Positions 41,354-52,234 of a DNA stretch of 64,000 bases are shown here, piece by piece. Within the stretch, counting starts at the first letter, position 1; the number at the start of each line of letters is the position of its first letter. The translations under genes and the position numbers were made by a program. The notes beneath the pieces are model-generated. The model did not search any database, was not told where the DNA came from, and was given only the letters and a program-made list of their open reading frames with translations. This DNA comes from Rhynchopus sp. YZ270_cl-10 (taxonomy: Eukaryota > Euglenozoa > Diplonemea > Diplonemida > Diplonemidae), in NCBI GenBank assembly GCA_964035575.1, contig OZ037853.1, forward strand, positions 404,501-468,500. The letters are read 5' to 3'.

Positions 41354-42437
41354 TGATTGGCACATGCCTCCGCTTCAGGAGAACACAACACATGTCAGAG
41401 GGGGTAACGCCACTTCACATCGGGGGATGGTGTAATAATACGACATCAAAAAAAAACTCGAAATACAAAAGCCCGCTCGTGACAGCGTGCCTTGGTACAG
41501 CCGTGGGGTGCACCCCCAACCATGCAGAAAGAGTAGGAGAAAGTGAACACATCTTACCGTACATCGGGGCACGGCAACATGGCGCCTCAATACGTTATTT
41601 ACCATCAATTTTGCTGAAACAAATGTTTCAGGCGAAGACACAGTGCGCAACATTTCAAACAATTGTGCGGTAACGACGCCCGCTTGAATTTGCAACCACG
41701 ACAACGACACCTTGTATAAGAAACGGCACAGAGAGAACGACTTCGGTGGACCACCGACAAAGACGCAAATATTGGGGGGAGACGGGAGAGGGAGAGGAAA
41801 AGGGAAAGGGAAAGGGAGGCATCCACAACCACTCCATCTGTCCCAGGTGCTGCAACCAAATCGTATCATCGCGAATACCCCTCACACAACACTGCTGTCC
41901 CAGCAGGTGCAACCTCCCCTGTCCCAGGCGGACCACATGCAGGGGGGAAAAGAATATTTCAAAAAACTGACCCACCTTAGACACCAAGGCATGGTATACA
42001 GTGAGTTATAGACAGGAGACCTGACGCTGCTTTTTGAAAAGGGGCTTCATGAAAAGTTTGAACATCGTCCAGGGGGAAAGCAAAATAGGAAAAAAGAGGG
42101 GAGCATTGAATGGAACCACTACTCTTATTCAACTCTACATCTATTGCTTTTTGCTGCAAGCTCAGTGAGAACAGAAATACGTAGTGTGGCAAAAGCTTGT
42201 TCGTAACACTACTTTAGTACCCTGAGAAGCTTTTATGAAAACGTCTTCAGGGCAGTGCACATCTGAGGCTGCAAAAGGAAGGGCTTTGGTGGGTTACGGT
42301 CAAGAGACGGCCCTAGTTTGAAAAGCTCGTTCGTAATAATATGAGGAGTGTGGTGGGCAAGACACCCCTGCCCGCCCGCAGCCGCTGCAGCAGCGTTTCC
42401 AGCTCTGTTGTCTAAACCACTAACTCCCCCGCAGGCA
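41354..42437. repeat. Segmental duplication, copy 1 (partner 55520-56690)
   Basis: Direct copy of 55520-56690, with about 95% visual agreement. It contains the dispersed CTCGAAATACAAAAGCCCGC motif (41457-41483) and a CAACATTTC repeat (41630-41660). The last part (42228-42375) is the 3' flank of family gene 4 and recurs at 43780, 51971 and 56543. Confidence 0.88.
41375..41869 (-). CDS. Hypothetical 164-codon frame kept in both segmental copies
   Basis: The paralogous frame at 55544-56029 has 161 codons. The two differ by a 12-base and a 3-base length change, both multiples of three, so both frames remain open. Residues LFEMLRTVSSPETF recur with small changes near 63590-63740. No known domain. 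The sequence overlaps dispersed repeats, so a coding role is doubtful. Confidence 0.25.
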   Translation of the reverse strand: MIRFGCSTWDRWSGCGCLPFPFPFPLPLPSPPNICVFVGGPPKSFSLCRFLYKVSLSWLQIQAGVVTAQLFEMLRTVSSPETFVSAKLMVNNVLRRHVAVPRCTVRCVHFLLLFLHGWGCTPRLYQGTLSRAGFCISSFFLMSYYYTIPRCEVALPPLTCVVFS

Positions 42438-43460
42438 TTAGTTCCTCACTGCCCTCAACACTACATCGCTGCAGCCGGTGAGGTAGATGCCCTCCGACGA
42501 AGTGAATGCAAGGAAGTTGTGATCAATTTGTGTCAGATTGCGCAGTGGTGATACGTCCAGTGTGCGCAAAGAACTGCATCCAAAAAGGAAGCAGTCCTCA
42601 ATTTCAGTGACACCGCTGAGTGGTGTTAGGTTCAGTGTACGCAAAGAACTGCACCCAGAAAGGAATCCGCTCTTTATTTTTGTGACACGACGCAGTGGTG
42701 TCAAGTCCAGTGTGCGCAATGAACTGCATCCATTAAGGAAGCCGTTCCCAACTTGTGTGACACTGCTGAGTGGTGTCAAGTCGAGTGTACACAAAGCAAT
42801 GCATCCAGAAAGGAAGTAGCTCTTGATTTTTATAACACGACGCAGTGGTGTCAAATCTAGTGTTCGCAAAGAACTGCATCCATTAAGAAAGCTGAACCCT
42901 ACTTCCGCAACTCTGCTGAGTGGCGTCAGGTCCAGATTGCACAAAGCACTGCATCCATAAAGGAAGTTGTACTCAATTTCTGTAACATGGATCAACCCAG
43001 ACAGGTCGATGCTTGTCAATGAAGTGCAGCCCTCAAGAAAGCCGAACCTAATTTGAGTCACAACAGACTCAGCACTCAGATCAAGACTCGTCAACGGCGA
43101 CATCCAGAAGAAGTGAGCAGGAATCACCGTCGCAACCTCCGCCTGCAGAAGCAAACACGCAACCTCAGGATCCCTCACACTCTCCAGCCTCTCAGCCGTG
43201 ATGTCAGTCTCACCCAACGCATGAAGTGCTGCTCTGGCCTCGTACTTCTTCGCCTCCGTCAACACAACCGTGTCTCCAGCACTCAGCTGCGTCATGTCGT
43301 ATCCTTCGTCCATCGCCTCCCCACCGAAACTCATCACAAAGCCGTCTTCAGGCAACCCCACTGCAGACGCCACCTTCCGACGCATCACCGCAGGTGTGTC
43401 ATCCTCACCCAGCTCCACCGTATCTTTCACTCCGTTCCACCCCTTGATAGTCAAATCCAT
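42438..43460 (-). CDS. Ubl-LRR family protein 4
   Basis: 340 residues from MDLTIKGWNGVKDTVELGED at 43460 (an upstream in-frame ATG at 43556 is possible; paralogs support the inner one). Ubiquitin-like domain, linker, then eight 25-residue LRRs; repeats 4 and 6 are near-identical (SLRTLDLTPLRRVTKIKSGF type), a sign of recent repeat gain. The cap reads SEGIYLTGCSDVVLRAVRN and stops there, so the basic tail is lost. The 5' flank matches that of gene 7. Confidence 0.87.
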   Translation of the reverse strand: MDLTIKGWNGVKDTVELGEDDTPAVMRRKVASAVGLPEDGFVMSFGGEAMDEGYDMTQLSAGDTVVLTEAKKYEARAALHALGETDITAERLESVRDPEVACLLLQAEVATVIPAHFFWMSPLTSLDLSAESVVTQIRFGFLEGCTSLTSIDLSGLIHVTEIEYNFLYGCSALCNLDLTPLSRVAEVGFSFLNGCSSLRTLDLTPLRRVIKIKSYFLSGCIALCTLDLTPLSSVTQVGNGFLNGCSSLRTLDLTPLRRVTKIKSGFLSGCSSLRTLNLTPLSGVTEIEDCFLFGCSSLRTLDVSPLRNLTQIDHNFLAFTSSEGIYLTGCSDVVLRAVRN

Positions 43461-43785
43461 TGTTGTGTCGCTCTGTATCATGGTAACGGAGGGTGATGGT
43501 GATGTGGAGAAGGCGAAGAAGTGTGGGGGAAATAAACAGGACTTTTTTAAAAGCATCGACCAGGGTCATTTTGGATTCAGGGTTTTGGGAAATGGGGTGC
43601 AGTGAAAACACTGAAAACTAAACATAACATTATACCAACTGATCTGTCCTTACTACTCTACTACTATGTCTTTCGTTGACCGCAGCCATTTAGGCTCTTT
43701 GCCTATGACGCACATGATAATGGATGAGGGGAGGATTCAAAAGGAAAAAGCGTAAAGACAGATCCACTGTTGGTTTTAAGAGAAG
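43461..43785. other. 5' flank of Ubl-LRR 4
   Basis: About 325 bases near-identical to 53872-54190, the 5' flank of family gene 7. The match breaks at 54191, exactly where a TA-flanked element is inserted in the other copy. Confidence 0.75.
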
Positions 43786-44233
43786 CTTTCATGAAAACGT
43801 CTTCAGGGCAGTGCACATCTGAGGCTGCAAAAGGAAGGGCTTTGGTGGGTTACGGTCAAGAGACCGCCCTAGTTTGAAAAGCTCGTTCGTAATAATATGA
43901 GGAGTGTGGTGGGCAAGACACCCCTGCCCGCCCGCAGCCGCTGCAGCAGCGTTTCCAGCTCTGTTGCCTGCAGTGCCTGGACACGCATTTTCCACACGTC
44001 TGCGCTTGGTAATCAAACACAATTCCAGCAACGTGGGGTCACAACATGGGGTCACGCTCCCGCTTTGGCAGAGACACTTCTGCACAATATGCCACTACGA
44101 CCTTTGCCCCTTCGATGCCCGACGGAGTGGGGGGAGCTATTGACAGCTCCGCCTGAGGCAGCATCTCGTACAGAGTCGATGTTTTCTTCAAATCGCTCCC
44201 AGCGTGTCGTGCACCACTCTGCAACGTGGATGG
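43786..44233 (-). pseudogene. Orphan 3' end of a Ubl-LRR gene (type 3 tail)
   Basis: 44039-44233 encodes the tail of family protein 3 (STLQSGARHAGSDLKKTSTL to ERDPML) and 43786-44038 is the family 3' flank. There is no Ubl or LRR part; the match stops abruptly at 44233. A frame of 73 codons remains open, with an unrelated start. It is a truncated duplicate. Confidence 0.85.
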
Positions 44234-44529
44234 TGAGGGGATACGGAACATGAGTTCCACGCCAGCATCTCCAACGAGAGCTTGTTTGAAAATGCGTGAA
44301 AAGGTGGAGGGATGGGAAGGAACACAGTTATTATTTCTCTTCGAACAGTTACAAACGAGTTTTCGAGGGGTCGGTGTTCAATTTCCTTATAGCATTGCAT
44401 GTAATCATAAAACAAATGAAAGAAGCAATGCACAAAACCCGAACATATGGCGTGCTAATAAAGAAGGGCGACCACCTTGTGTGTTACCCTTCCTGTCCCC
44501 ATACACCATCCCCGAATATGCTTACAAAT

Positions 44530-44890
44530 GACCTGGTTTCGTGATACTGGATAAACAACAGAGCACGTCAGTTGTCTCACGTACAGTGCACACACCCTGA
44601 AAACGTAACCCCTTCCCTCCAGCACAGACCCCACCTTTGGTGGTTGGTCTGCCCTACTGCCTCTTCTGCACCGTAGCTGAGTGCCACGGTGACAGCTTGT
44701 ACCCACCTGCAAAAGAATCTTCGCAAGGTCCCTTCTTCTACTAACGTAAAAAAGCGTAAAAACATAACAAAACCACAACACACCACACTGAATAAACATC
44801 AGAGCACGCACCTGCAGATCCACAGTTGTTTCACATACAGTGCACACACCCGAAGGCAAAGAAGACAAACATTTTACACAGCCCAAATCT
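44530..44890 (-). repeat. 204-bp unit repeats, short array
   Basis: One full and one partial unit of the repeat found in the larger array at 46750-47740 (ttggtctgccctactgcctc core at about 44650). Confidence 0.8.
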
Positions 44891-46070
44891 TCATCTTTGT
44901 GATCAAGATCTTGACAATTCCCACAAAAACGTGGACCACATTACAAACCGATGCTACCCTCATGAACATTAAACAAACATTTGCCAACTGATGTGTCCTC
45001 ACTAAACTGCCACCATGTCTGCTTTCGCTGGAAGTGCGATTTGAGGAAGCCCGTTATGCAACACATCTCATCGTCATTGTGCGTGTCTCTGCCGTTTGTG
45101 TGCTTGCTGGGGGGATTCGTCTCTGCTGCGGTTCGGACGTGCTTCAACCACAAGCTTGCTCAGATCGCACTTCACTACTGCGTCGGACACAGCATTGCTG
45201 CAGCCGGTAAGGTGAATACTCTTCAACGAAGTGCAGTTCGTAACAAAGTACGAACCAACAACCTTAACCCTGCTGAGTGGAGAAAGATCCAGAGTGGTTA
45301 AGCCTTTGCAGCTGCTGAGAAAGTGGCCACCGACTTCTGTAAAGTTCCTGAGAGGAGAAAGATCCAGAGTGGTTAAGCCTTCGCAGTCGTAGAGAAAGTA
45401 GCCACCGATGCGCGTCAAGTTGCTGAGTGGTGGAAGATCCAGAGTGGTTAAGCCTTTGCAGTCGGAGAGAAAGCAGCCACCGACTTCTGTAAAGTTGCTG
45501 AGTGGAGAAAGATCCAGAGTGGTTAAGCCTTCGCAGTCGGAGAGAAAGAAGCTACCGACTTCTGTCACGTTGCTGAGTGGAGAAAGATCCAGAGTGGTTA
45601 AGCCTTTGCAGTCAGAGAGAAAGAAGCCACCGACTTCTGTCAAGTTGCTGAGTGGAGTAAGATCCAGAGTGGTTAAGCCTTCGCAGCCGTCAAGAAAGCT
45701 TTCACCGACTTCTGTCAAGTTGCTGAGTGGCGAAATATCCAGAGTGGTTAAGCCTTTGCAGTCGGAGAGAAAGTAGCTACCGATGCGCGTAACATTGCTC
45801 AACCCTGACAGGTCGATGCTTGTCAACGTTGTACACCTGTACAGAAACCTATCACCAACTTCCGTCACACACGACATAGCACTCAGATCAAGTCTTGTTA
45901 ACGATGAACCCGACAAGAATTTATTCGGAATGACAGTCGCAACCTCCGCCTGCAGAAGCAAACACGCCACCTCAGGATCCTCCACCTCCACCAACCGCTC
46001 TGCAGTGATGTCGGTCTCACCCAACGCATGAAGCTCTGCTCGGGCTGCGTACTTCTTAGCTTTCGTCAGG

Positions 46071-48107
46071 TAGGGGTCCGTTTTAGGTCTCTGGCAGGCC
46101 GGGCCTTCTTTCTGTGACCTTCCCAACCAAAAGACCCCCAAAAAACACAGGTACCTGCTGCGTTTAATGGCACTTTACCCCAGTCCCTGGAACAGATCGG
46201 CAAGCCGACCAGCCCAGGTATGCATGCCAACACTACTGGGGGTGCACTGTTCGATAGCATAAAAGAAAAGTCAAAAAGTCAAAAAGACAAGAAGGTCAAA
46301 CAAAATAGGTACTTCGAACAGGGCTGACAGGAGGGGATTCTCACCCGAGGTTCGGTGCCTGTCAGGCTGCGATTAGTGGTTCTGGGTGATTCCCTTCTTC
46401 CTAGCCACCGTTACCGCGGTGCCCGCACCGTAAGAGAGTGGGGACGGTTCACGACCGTTCGTACGCGTCAGCAAAAGTAGGGGTCGGAGTCCAGGCCCGA
46501 ACCGGAAACATTAACCTCCGTTTTTCGAAACATTAAAAAGTAAAAATGAAAAAGAAAAATCAACAGCAAGAGCAGTGTTGCTGTAAAAGAAACAGCAGCA
46601 CCGTCAGCTAACATGCCACACATTATGGCAGACGGCCACACAAAATTCCCCTGATTTGTACAGAGAAAGTTGTAACTTCTTCCTTACAAGTAAGGGAGTG
46701 CCGGCAGGGAAGGAGTTACAACAAACAGTGAACAAACTCAAGTACCAGCCTTTCCGCGTAGCACAGACCCTACATTTGGTAGTTGGTCTGCCCTACTGCC
46801 TCATCTGCACCGTAGCTGGACGCCACGACGACAACTCCTTCATCTATCAACGTACCAAAGCACGTGAAAATAGAACAAAAACAAACACATTGGAAAAACA
46901 ACAGAGCATGTACCTGCAGATCCACAGTTGTTTCACGTACAGTGCATACACCCTGAAAGTTTAACCTCTTCCTTCTAGCACAGACGTTGGTCTGCCCTAC
47001 TGCCTCTTCTGCACCGTAGCTGGACGCCACGACGACAACTCCTTCATCTTCAACGTACCAAAGCACGTGAAAATGGAACAAAAACAAACACATTGGAAAA
47101 CAACAGAGCATGTACCTGCAGAGTGCATACACCCTGAAAGTTTAACCTCTTCCTTCTAGCACAGACGTTGGTCTGCCCTACTGCCTCTTCTGCACCGTAG
47201 CTGAATGCCACGGCGACAACTCCTTCATCTATCAACGTACCAAAGCACGTGAAAATAGAACAAAAATAAACACATTGGAAAAACAGCAGAGCATGTACCT
47301 GCAGATCCACAGTTGTTTCACGTACAGTGCATACACCCTGAAAGTTTAACCTCTTCCTTCTAGCACAGACGTTGGTCTGCCCTACTGCCTCTTCTGCACC
47401 GTAGCTGAATGCCACGGCGACAACTTGTACCCACCTGCGAATGAATGTTCGCAGATCCCTTCTTCTACTAACGTAAAAAAAAACGTAAAAACAGACCAAA
47501 AACTACAACATGCCACACTGAATTAACGACAGAGCACGCACCTGCAGATCCACAGATGTTTCACTACGGTGTACACAGCCTGAGGTTAAACACATAACAC
47601 AAGAATTCTACTACGGCAAAAAGATGAAAACTGAACTGAACTGAACAAAACTACAACACACCACACTAAATACACAAGAGCACGTACCTGCTGATCCACA
47701 GTTGTTTCACATACAGTGTACGCACCAACAAAGCAACAAAACGTTCCCATGCGGTCAAACGACAACACAGGAACAGCAACAATATTCCGTCACCAGTAGA
47801 GACACCGGCAACGCTTCCTTCTTGTACCTGGGATCCCCTCATCGGCATCAACACACTCCCAGTCACCGCACAGGTAACAGATCCTTGAAACCCCTCGAAG
47901 GGGTTTGCGTAGCCTACATAAGCTGGTGATCTGCCCGAAATTGACTGTGATGTTGTGTTAATAACCAGGGTTCCCACATCGGCTTGTTCCTCCTCCGGTC
48001 CCGAGCGAATCCATCATTGGAGAGGCGGCCGCCCACGCTGACTCAGTACCATGCGAACACGGCGTCCAGGGGCCCCACTTGGCGGTTGGTCAGACGTTAA
48101 TTGCCCC
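46071..48107. mobile_element. 2.0-kb insertion with 19-bp target duplication
   Basis: Flanked by CTTCTTAGCTTTCGTCAGG on both sides. A target duplication of this length suits target-primed (LINE/SINE-type) insertion. Contents: unknown sequence, a copy of the conserved hairpin (46426-46470), the array of 204-bp units, and about 350 unrecognised bases at the right. No reverse transcriptase seen, so it would be non-autonomous. No clear poly(A) end. Confidence 0.7.
46750..47740 (-). repeat. Tandem array of 204-bp units, about 4.5 copies
   Basis: The core TTGGTCTGCCCTACTGCCTC occurs at 46783, 46987, 47168 and 47372 (spacing 204, 181, 204). One partial unit follows to 47740. As 204 is a multiple of three, a minus-strand frame (SYGAEEAVGQTNVCARRKRL type) stays open across units; no similarity to a known protein. 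Confidence 0.9.
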
Positions 48108-48317
48108 CTTCTTAGCTTTCGTCAGGATGATTGTGTCTCCAGCACTCAGCTGCGTGATGTCCTCTCCTTCCTCCTTCCCTCCGAAGCCCATGTGGAAGCT
48201 GTCTTCAGCCAACCCCACTGCAGACGCCACCTTCTGCCGCATCGTCTCCGTTGTGTCATCCACACCCACCTCGATCATGAACAAGTTGTCGTCGTACCCC
48301 TTGATGGTTACGTCCAT

Positions 48318-48805
48318 TTTGCCTTCTTTTTTGTGTCGCTCTGTTGTGTGGTGGGGTTGTGGGAGTGGGAGAGGACATCAGAACACTGAAGGAGGCAATC
48401 ATGGTGGGAAGAAGGCACGGAGTGCGTGGAGGAAAGCAAGACCTGAAGCCGGAGGTGCTGACATGATGTGCGACGTGTTGGGGGAAGTACACGAACCTGC
48501 AATGCTCCGTTTTCTGGCAAGCAGGGGAAGTGCTGAGGGACATGGAAAAGCTGACCTCGCACTACCAGGCTAGGGGAGACGCGAGACAGCAGCGCAGGGG
48601 ACAATGGACCATTCTCTTGTGGGGGTCGTGAGCAAGGGGCTGAAACAAAGGTGGGAGACGGAGTCTGAAATCGGGAGGGATTATTATTCCGGATGCAGGC
48701 AGATGACTGAATCAACGAAAAGGTCAAAAGAAGCTTCATGACCAAAAAAGGGGGAGGGCATGAGGGCACCACCGCACGAGGCAGTGTCAACACCATTCGT
48801 GCTCG
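48318..48805. other. 5' flank of Ubl-LRR 5 and intergenic
   Basis: No gene recognised. The last 50 bases match the 3' flank of the ART-NACHT gene. Confidence 0.45.
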
Positions 48806-49624
48806 TCACTCACACTGCGTTCGTCTTGGAAAAGAGGCAAACACAAGGAGCAAGTACGAACAGTGCGCTGACTTCCTCCCAGCACAAAGAATCCGTCTCG
48901 CAAGTTCAGGTTCCACAGCATCAGCATTGCGACAGTCAACTGCACGAGAAACTGTTGGAGGGACACCAATCACCCTCTTCAACCGCAACCCATCAATCGT
49001 GCCGTCTTCCCCAGTGCAGATGGTCCACACACGCACTGTGCTGTCCTCGCAATTACAGATCGCATCCCATCCATCAGAGCTCACAGCAAGTGTGCGCAAT
49101 GCCACCTTCTCACCAGTGGTCATGCTCCACACACTCACACTGTCCATACTCGACACCACGTGAGCTCCATCAGGTGTCAGTGCCACTCCCCGCAGTCCTG
49201 CAACAGGCTGCCGTCTCGCAGGGATGTGCCGCCCTTTTGCACACAGAGTGGCACACAAGGCAAACACCATGCCACCTCCCTGAGGACAACACAGAACAGT
49301 CCTGCATACCCCTCCAGACGATGGCAGGAAATACAGACGGCAAGGTGCCTTTGCACACCCTGTGGAAGCGGTCCCCAAATCAGAGATACGTATCCTGTCC
49401 CAGGATCTGACACAAAGCAAAGGCCCTTCCGATGGAGACGGATGTGGCCGCACATCGCACAAAGAGCTGGATACAGACCTACTGGAAAAGCAGAGGAACG
49501 GCAACCAAAGTGTTAACCAACCCTGAACAATGATGAAAAAGAGTGTGGGGAAGGGGAGAGGGTTCTTAGTAACTTTGATACAGCATAAAGCGATGAGGGG
49601 AGGCAAGGCAGAAACACACGACAC
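48806..49624 (-). pseudogene. Truncated copy of the ART-NACHT-WD40 gene (last two WD40 blades and tail)
   Basis: About 48806-49205 encodes two WD40 blades (GVALTPDGAHVV, then VWSMTTGEKVA; TLAVSSDGWDAI, then VRVWTICTGEDG) and the tail of the large protein (TIDGLRLKRVIGVPPTV to FPRRTQCE), with few differences. The ART, NACHT and twelve other blades are absent. Upstream codons, to a Met at 49624, show no similarity to the large gene. Either a remnant of a second large gene or a small protein built on its C terminus. Confidence 0.8.
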
Positions 49625-49946
49625 ATGCAGGGGGAAAAGAAGGTTTCAAACCAAAAACTGACCCACCTTAGAGTCTTAGACACCTGGGCATGGTATACAG
49701 TGAGTTATAGACAGGAGACCTGACACTGCTTTTTTGAAAAGGGGCTTCATGAAAAGTTTGAACATCGTCCAGGGGGAAAGAAAAAGGGGGGGGGAAACAA
49801 AAAAAGGGTACGTCCTCAGCTGCAGCAGCGTTTCCAGCTCTGTTGTCTGCAGTGCTTTGCGGGAGGAGTGGCCTGTGAGGGTGTGCGTCGTGCAGCTTCG
49901 AGGTCGCAGTGCACAGCTGGCGGCGTCACTCTGCGTGTCTCAGTCG
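49625..49946. other. Intergenic, 3' of Ubl-LRR 6
   Basis: 49640-49790 repeats part of the segmental block (41930-42070 and 56090-56220); the family 3' block follows at about 49815. No gene. Confidence 0.65.
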
Positions 49947-50744
49947 CTAGCAAGATTCCTCAAGTGGTTCGTCTCTGCTGCGTTTCGGGCGGGATTCAAC
50001 CACTAAATGCCCCAGTTCTTTCCTCACTGCGCTCGACACAACATCGCTGCAGCCGGTGAGGTAGATGCTCTCCAACGAAGTGCATTTATCAAGGAAGTTG
50101 AAGGGGTCGATCTCTGTGACACTGCTGAATGGTGATAAGTCTAGTGTGCGCAAAGAACTGCATCCATCAAGAAAGCTGAACCCAACTCGTGTAACTCTGC
50201 TGAGCGGTGCCAAGTCCAGATTGCACAAAGCACTGCATCCATCAAGAAAGCTGAACCCAATTTCTGTAACATGGATCAACCCAGACAGGTCGATGCTTGT
50301 CAATGAAGCGCAGTGCCCAAGGAAGTTGTACTCGATTCGGGTCACAACAGACTCAGCACTCAGATCAAGACTCGTCAACGATGTCCTCTTCAAGAAGTAC
50401 CCAGGAATGACCGTCGCAACCTCCGCCTGCAGAAGCAAACACGCCACCTCAGGATCCTCCACACTCTTCAGCCTCTCAGCCGTGATGTCAGTCTCACCCA
50501 ACGCATGAAGCGCTGCTCTGGCCTCGTGTTTCTTTGTCGGCGACAGGACTATCGTGTCTCCAGCACTCAGCTGCGTCATGTCGTATCCTTCGTCCATCGC
50601 CACCCCACCGAAACTCATCACAAAGCCGTCTTCAGGCAACCCCACTGCAGACGCCACCTTCCGACGCATCACTGCAGGTGTGTCATCCTCACCCAGCTCC
50701 ACCGTATCCTTCACTCCGTTCCACCCCTTGATTGTCAGATCCAT
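49947..50744 (-). CDS. Ubl-LRR family protein 6
   Basis: 265 residues from MDLTIKGWNGVKDTVELGED at 50744; the frame is open further upstream, but paralogs support this start. Ubiquitin-like domain, linker, only four LRRs (SLTSLDLSAESVVTRIEYNF, SLTSIDLSGLIHVTEIGFSF, ALCNLDLAPLSRVTRVGFSF, SLRTLDLSPFSSVTEIDPFN), cap, and the basic tail RPKRSRDEPLEESC. The stop comes seven codons earlier than in proteins 7 and 8, so half of the presumed bipartite nuclear signal is lost. 5' flank as in genes 3 and 8. Confidence 0.86.
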   Translation of the reverse strand: MDLTIKGWNGVKDTVELGEDDTPAVMRRKVASAVGLPEDGFVMSFGGVAMDEGYDMTQLSAGDTIVLSPTKKHEARAALHALGETDITAERLKSVEDPEVACLLLQAEVATVIPGYFLKRTSLTSLDLSAESVVTRIEYNFLGHCASLTSIDLSGLIHVTEIGFSFLDGCSALCNLDLAPLSRVTRVGFSFLDGCSSLRTLDLSPFSSVTEIDPFNFLDKCTSLESIYLTGCSDVVSSAVRKELGHLVVESRPKRSRDEPLEESC

Positions 50745-51857
50745 TTTTACTGCTGTGTCACCAAAGCCTTTTCCCTGTTGCATTGGTGTGATGAGGTGGA
50801 GAAGGTATGTGGGGAAGGAACAAGAAGAAGGCAAACCTGCTGCCACCAAGACAACAGAGGGACGCCCACACGAGTGTGTACTAACCAACGAGCACACACA
50901 CACACACACAATGCCGTGGCACAGAAGTACCCTAACTTCCGGTCCGTTCTTCCTCCTCAAGCAGTTACTGGACTATGGGATGGGACTGGACCTCCCTTAC
51001 GGTAGTCTGTTATGCCAATGAGGAAGCAAACCAGACAGTGCTAACTGTGTAAACTCTCACTGCCAATCAAGGAACGTCGATGGCAGGCCCGACACACACT
51101 ACGCAACGCCCAGATGGCATCACGAGCGAGCAAACGCCCTGGGGACTTCGACTGCGTACAGCATGGAGTTGACGGGACAGTGACCAGGCACTTGCTTCAA
51201 GATCACGAGAGTGGTTAGACCTGATACCAGAGGCATTCTTCGGTCCGTCATCGCAGGGCCGTGGTTACAACGAGTAGATCGGGCCTTAGTACCAGTGAAT
51301 ACCATACTGTGGGTCGAACGACCACGAAACAGTCTCCCACCTGTATCTTTCTTCGCCACAGAGCTGTCGAAGCGTTGCTTGAAATGCAAAGGTTCAGCGA
51401 GACTCCTTCATAGGCACCAATGGCATCATCCAGGACGCCATAAGCGTAGTCCTGATCAACATCGTGATCAGCTGTATGGATGCTCGACACAGAGAGGCGA
51501 GGGGCTCAGACAAAGTCTCAGACCGAATCCTCGCTTGAGAAATCCCATATCAGATCATGCTCCTGATAAAATACAATAAAAAGTAGGGAAGGGATGTGGG
51601 GAGAGTCGTTGGATATTTGATGTAAGCAAGTCAAAGAGTAGGGCAAGAGGTAGAAACACAAAGAAACACAAAACACCGTTCCGCCCTTTGTGCACACCCT
51701 GGCCAGCCGCCTGTCGCCGTCGCATAAGACACCCCTGCCCGCCCGCAGCCGCTGCAGCAGCGTTTCCAGCTCTGTTGCCTGCAGTGCTTTGCGGGAGGAG
51801 TGGCCTGTGAGGGTGTGCGTCGTGCAGCTTCGAGGTCGCAGTGCGCAGCTGGCGGCG
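50745..51857. other. 5' flank of gene 6 and unrecognised DNA
   Basis: 50745-50880 is the shared 5' flank. 50940-51620 is GC-balanced, without repeats known from elsewhere in the window, and gives frames of up to 122 codons (51211-51579, +) and 80 codons (51248-51490, -) that I do not recognise. The family 3' flank of the orphan fragment occupies about 51690-51857. Confidence 0.45.
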
Positions 51858-51970
51858 TCACTCTGCGTGTCTCAGTCGCTTGCGGGATTCCTCAAGTGGT
51901 TCGTCTCTGCTGCGTTTCGGACGGGATTCAACCACTAAATGCCCCAGTTCTTTCCTCACTCTGCTCGACA
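51858..51970 (-). pseudogene. Orphan 3' end of a Ubl-LRR gene (basic tail)
   Basis: Encodes only the last 37 or so codons (KELGHLVV region, RPKRSRDEPLEESRKRLRHA), then breaks at 51971 into the 3' flank unit of gene 7. A truncated duplicate placed in tandem with gene 7. Confidence 0.85.
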
Positions 51971-52234
51971 CAGCTTTTATGAAAACGTCTTCAGGGCAGT
52001 GCACATCTGAGGCTGCAAAAGGAAGGGTTTTGGTGGGTTACGGTCAAGAGACGGCCCTAGTTTGAAAAGCTCGTTCGTAATAATATGAGGAGTGTGGTGG
52101 GCAAGACACCCCTGCCCGCCCGCAGCCGCTGCAGCAGCGTTTCCAGCTCTGTTGCCTGCAGTGCTTTGCGGGAGGAGTGGCCTGTGAGGGTGTGCGTCGT
52201 GCAGCTTCGAGGTCGCAGTGCGCAGCTGGCGGCG

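Larger units (their letters stand above)
45074..48317 (-). pseudogene. Ubl-LRR family protein 5, interrupted by a 2-kb insertion
   Basis: The ubiquitin-like part (MDVTIKGYDDNLFMIEVGVD at 48317) runs to about codon 70, LTKAKK, and the rest resumes at 46070 with LTKAKKYAARAEL. Insertion plus one copy of the 19-bp target duplication (46052-46070 and 48108-48126) account for the break; the remaining 1188 bases would be a 395-residue gene. Nine 25-residue LRRs follow, several nearly identical at the DNA level with a 75-bp period (GLTTLDLSPLSNVTEVGSFF type), the clearest repeat expansion of the family. The tail is basic (RPNRSRDESPQQAHKRQRH). As it stands the LRR half could be expressed only from an internal start. 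Confidence 0.85.
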
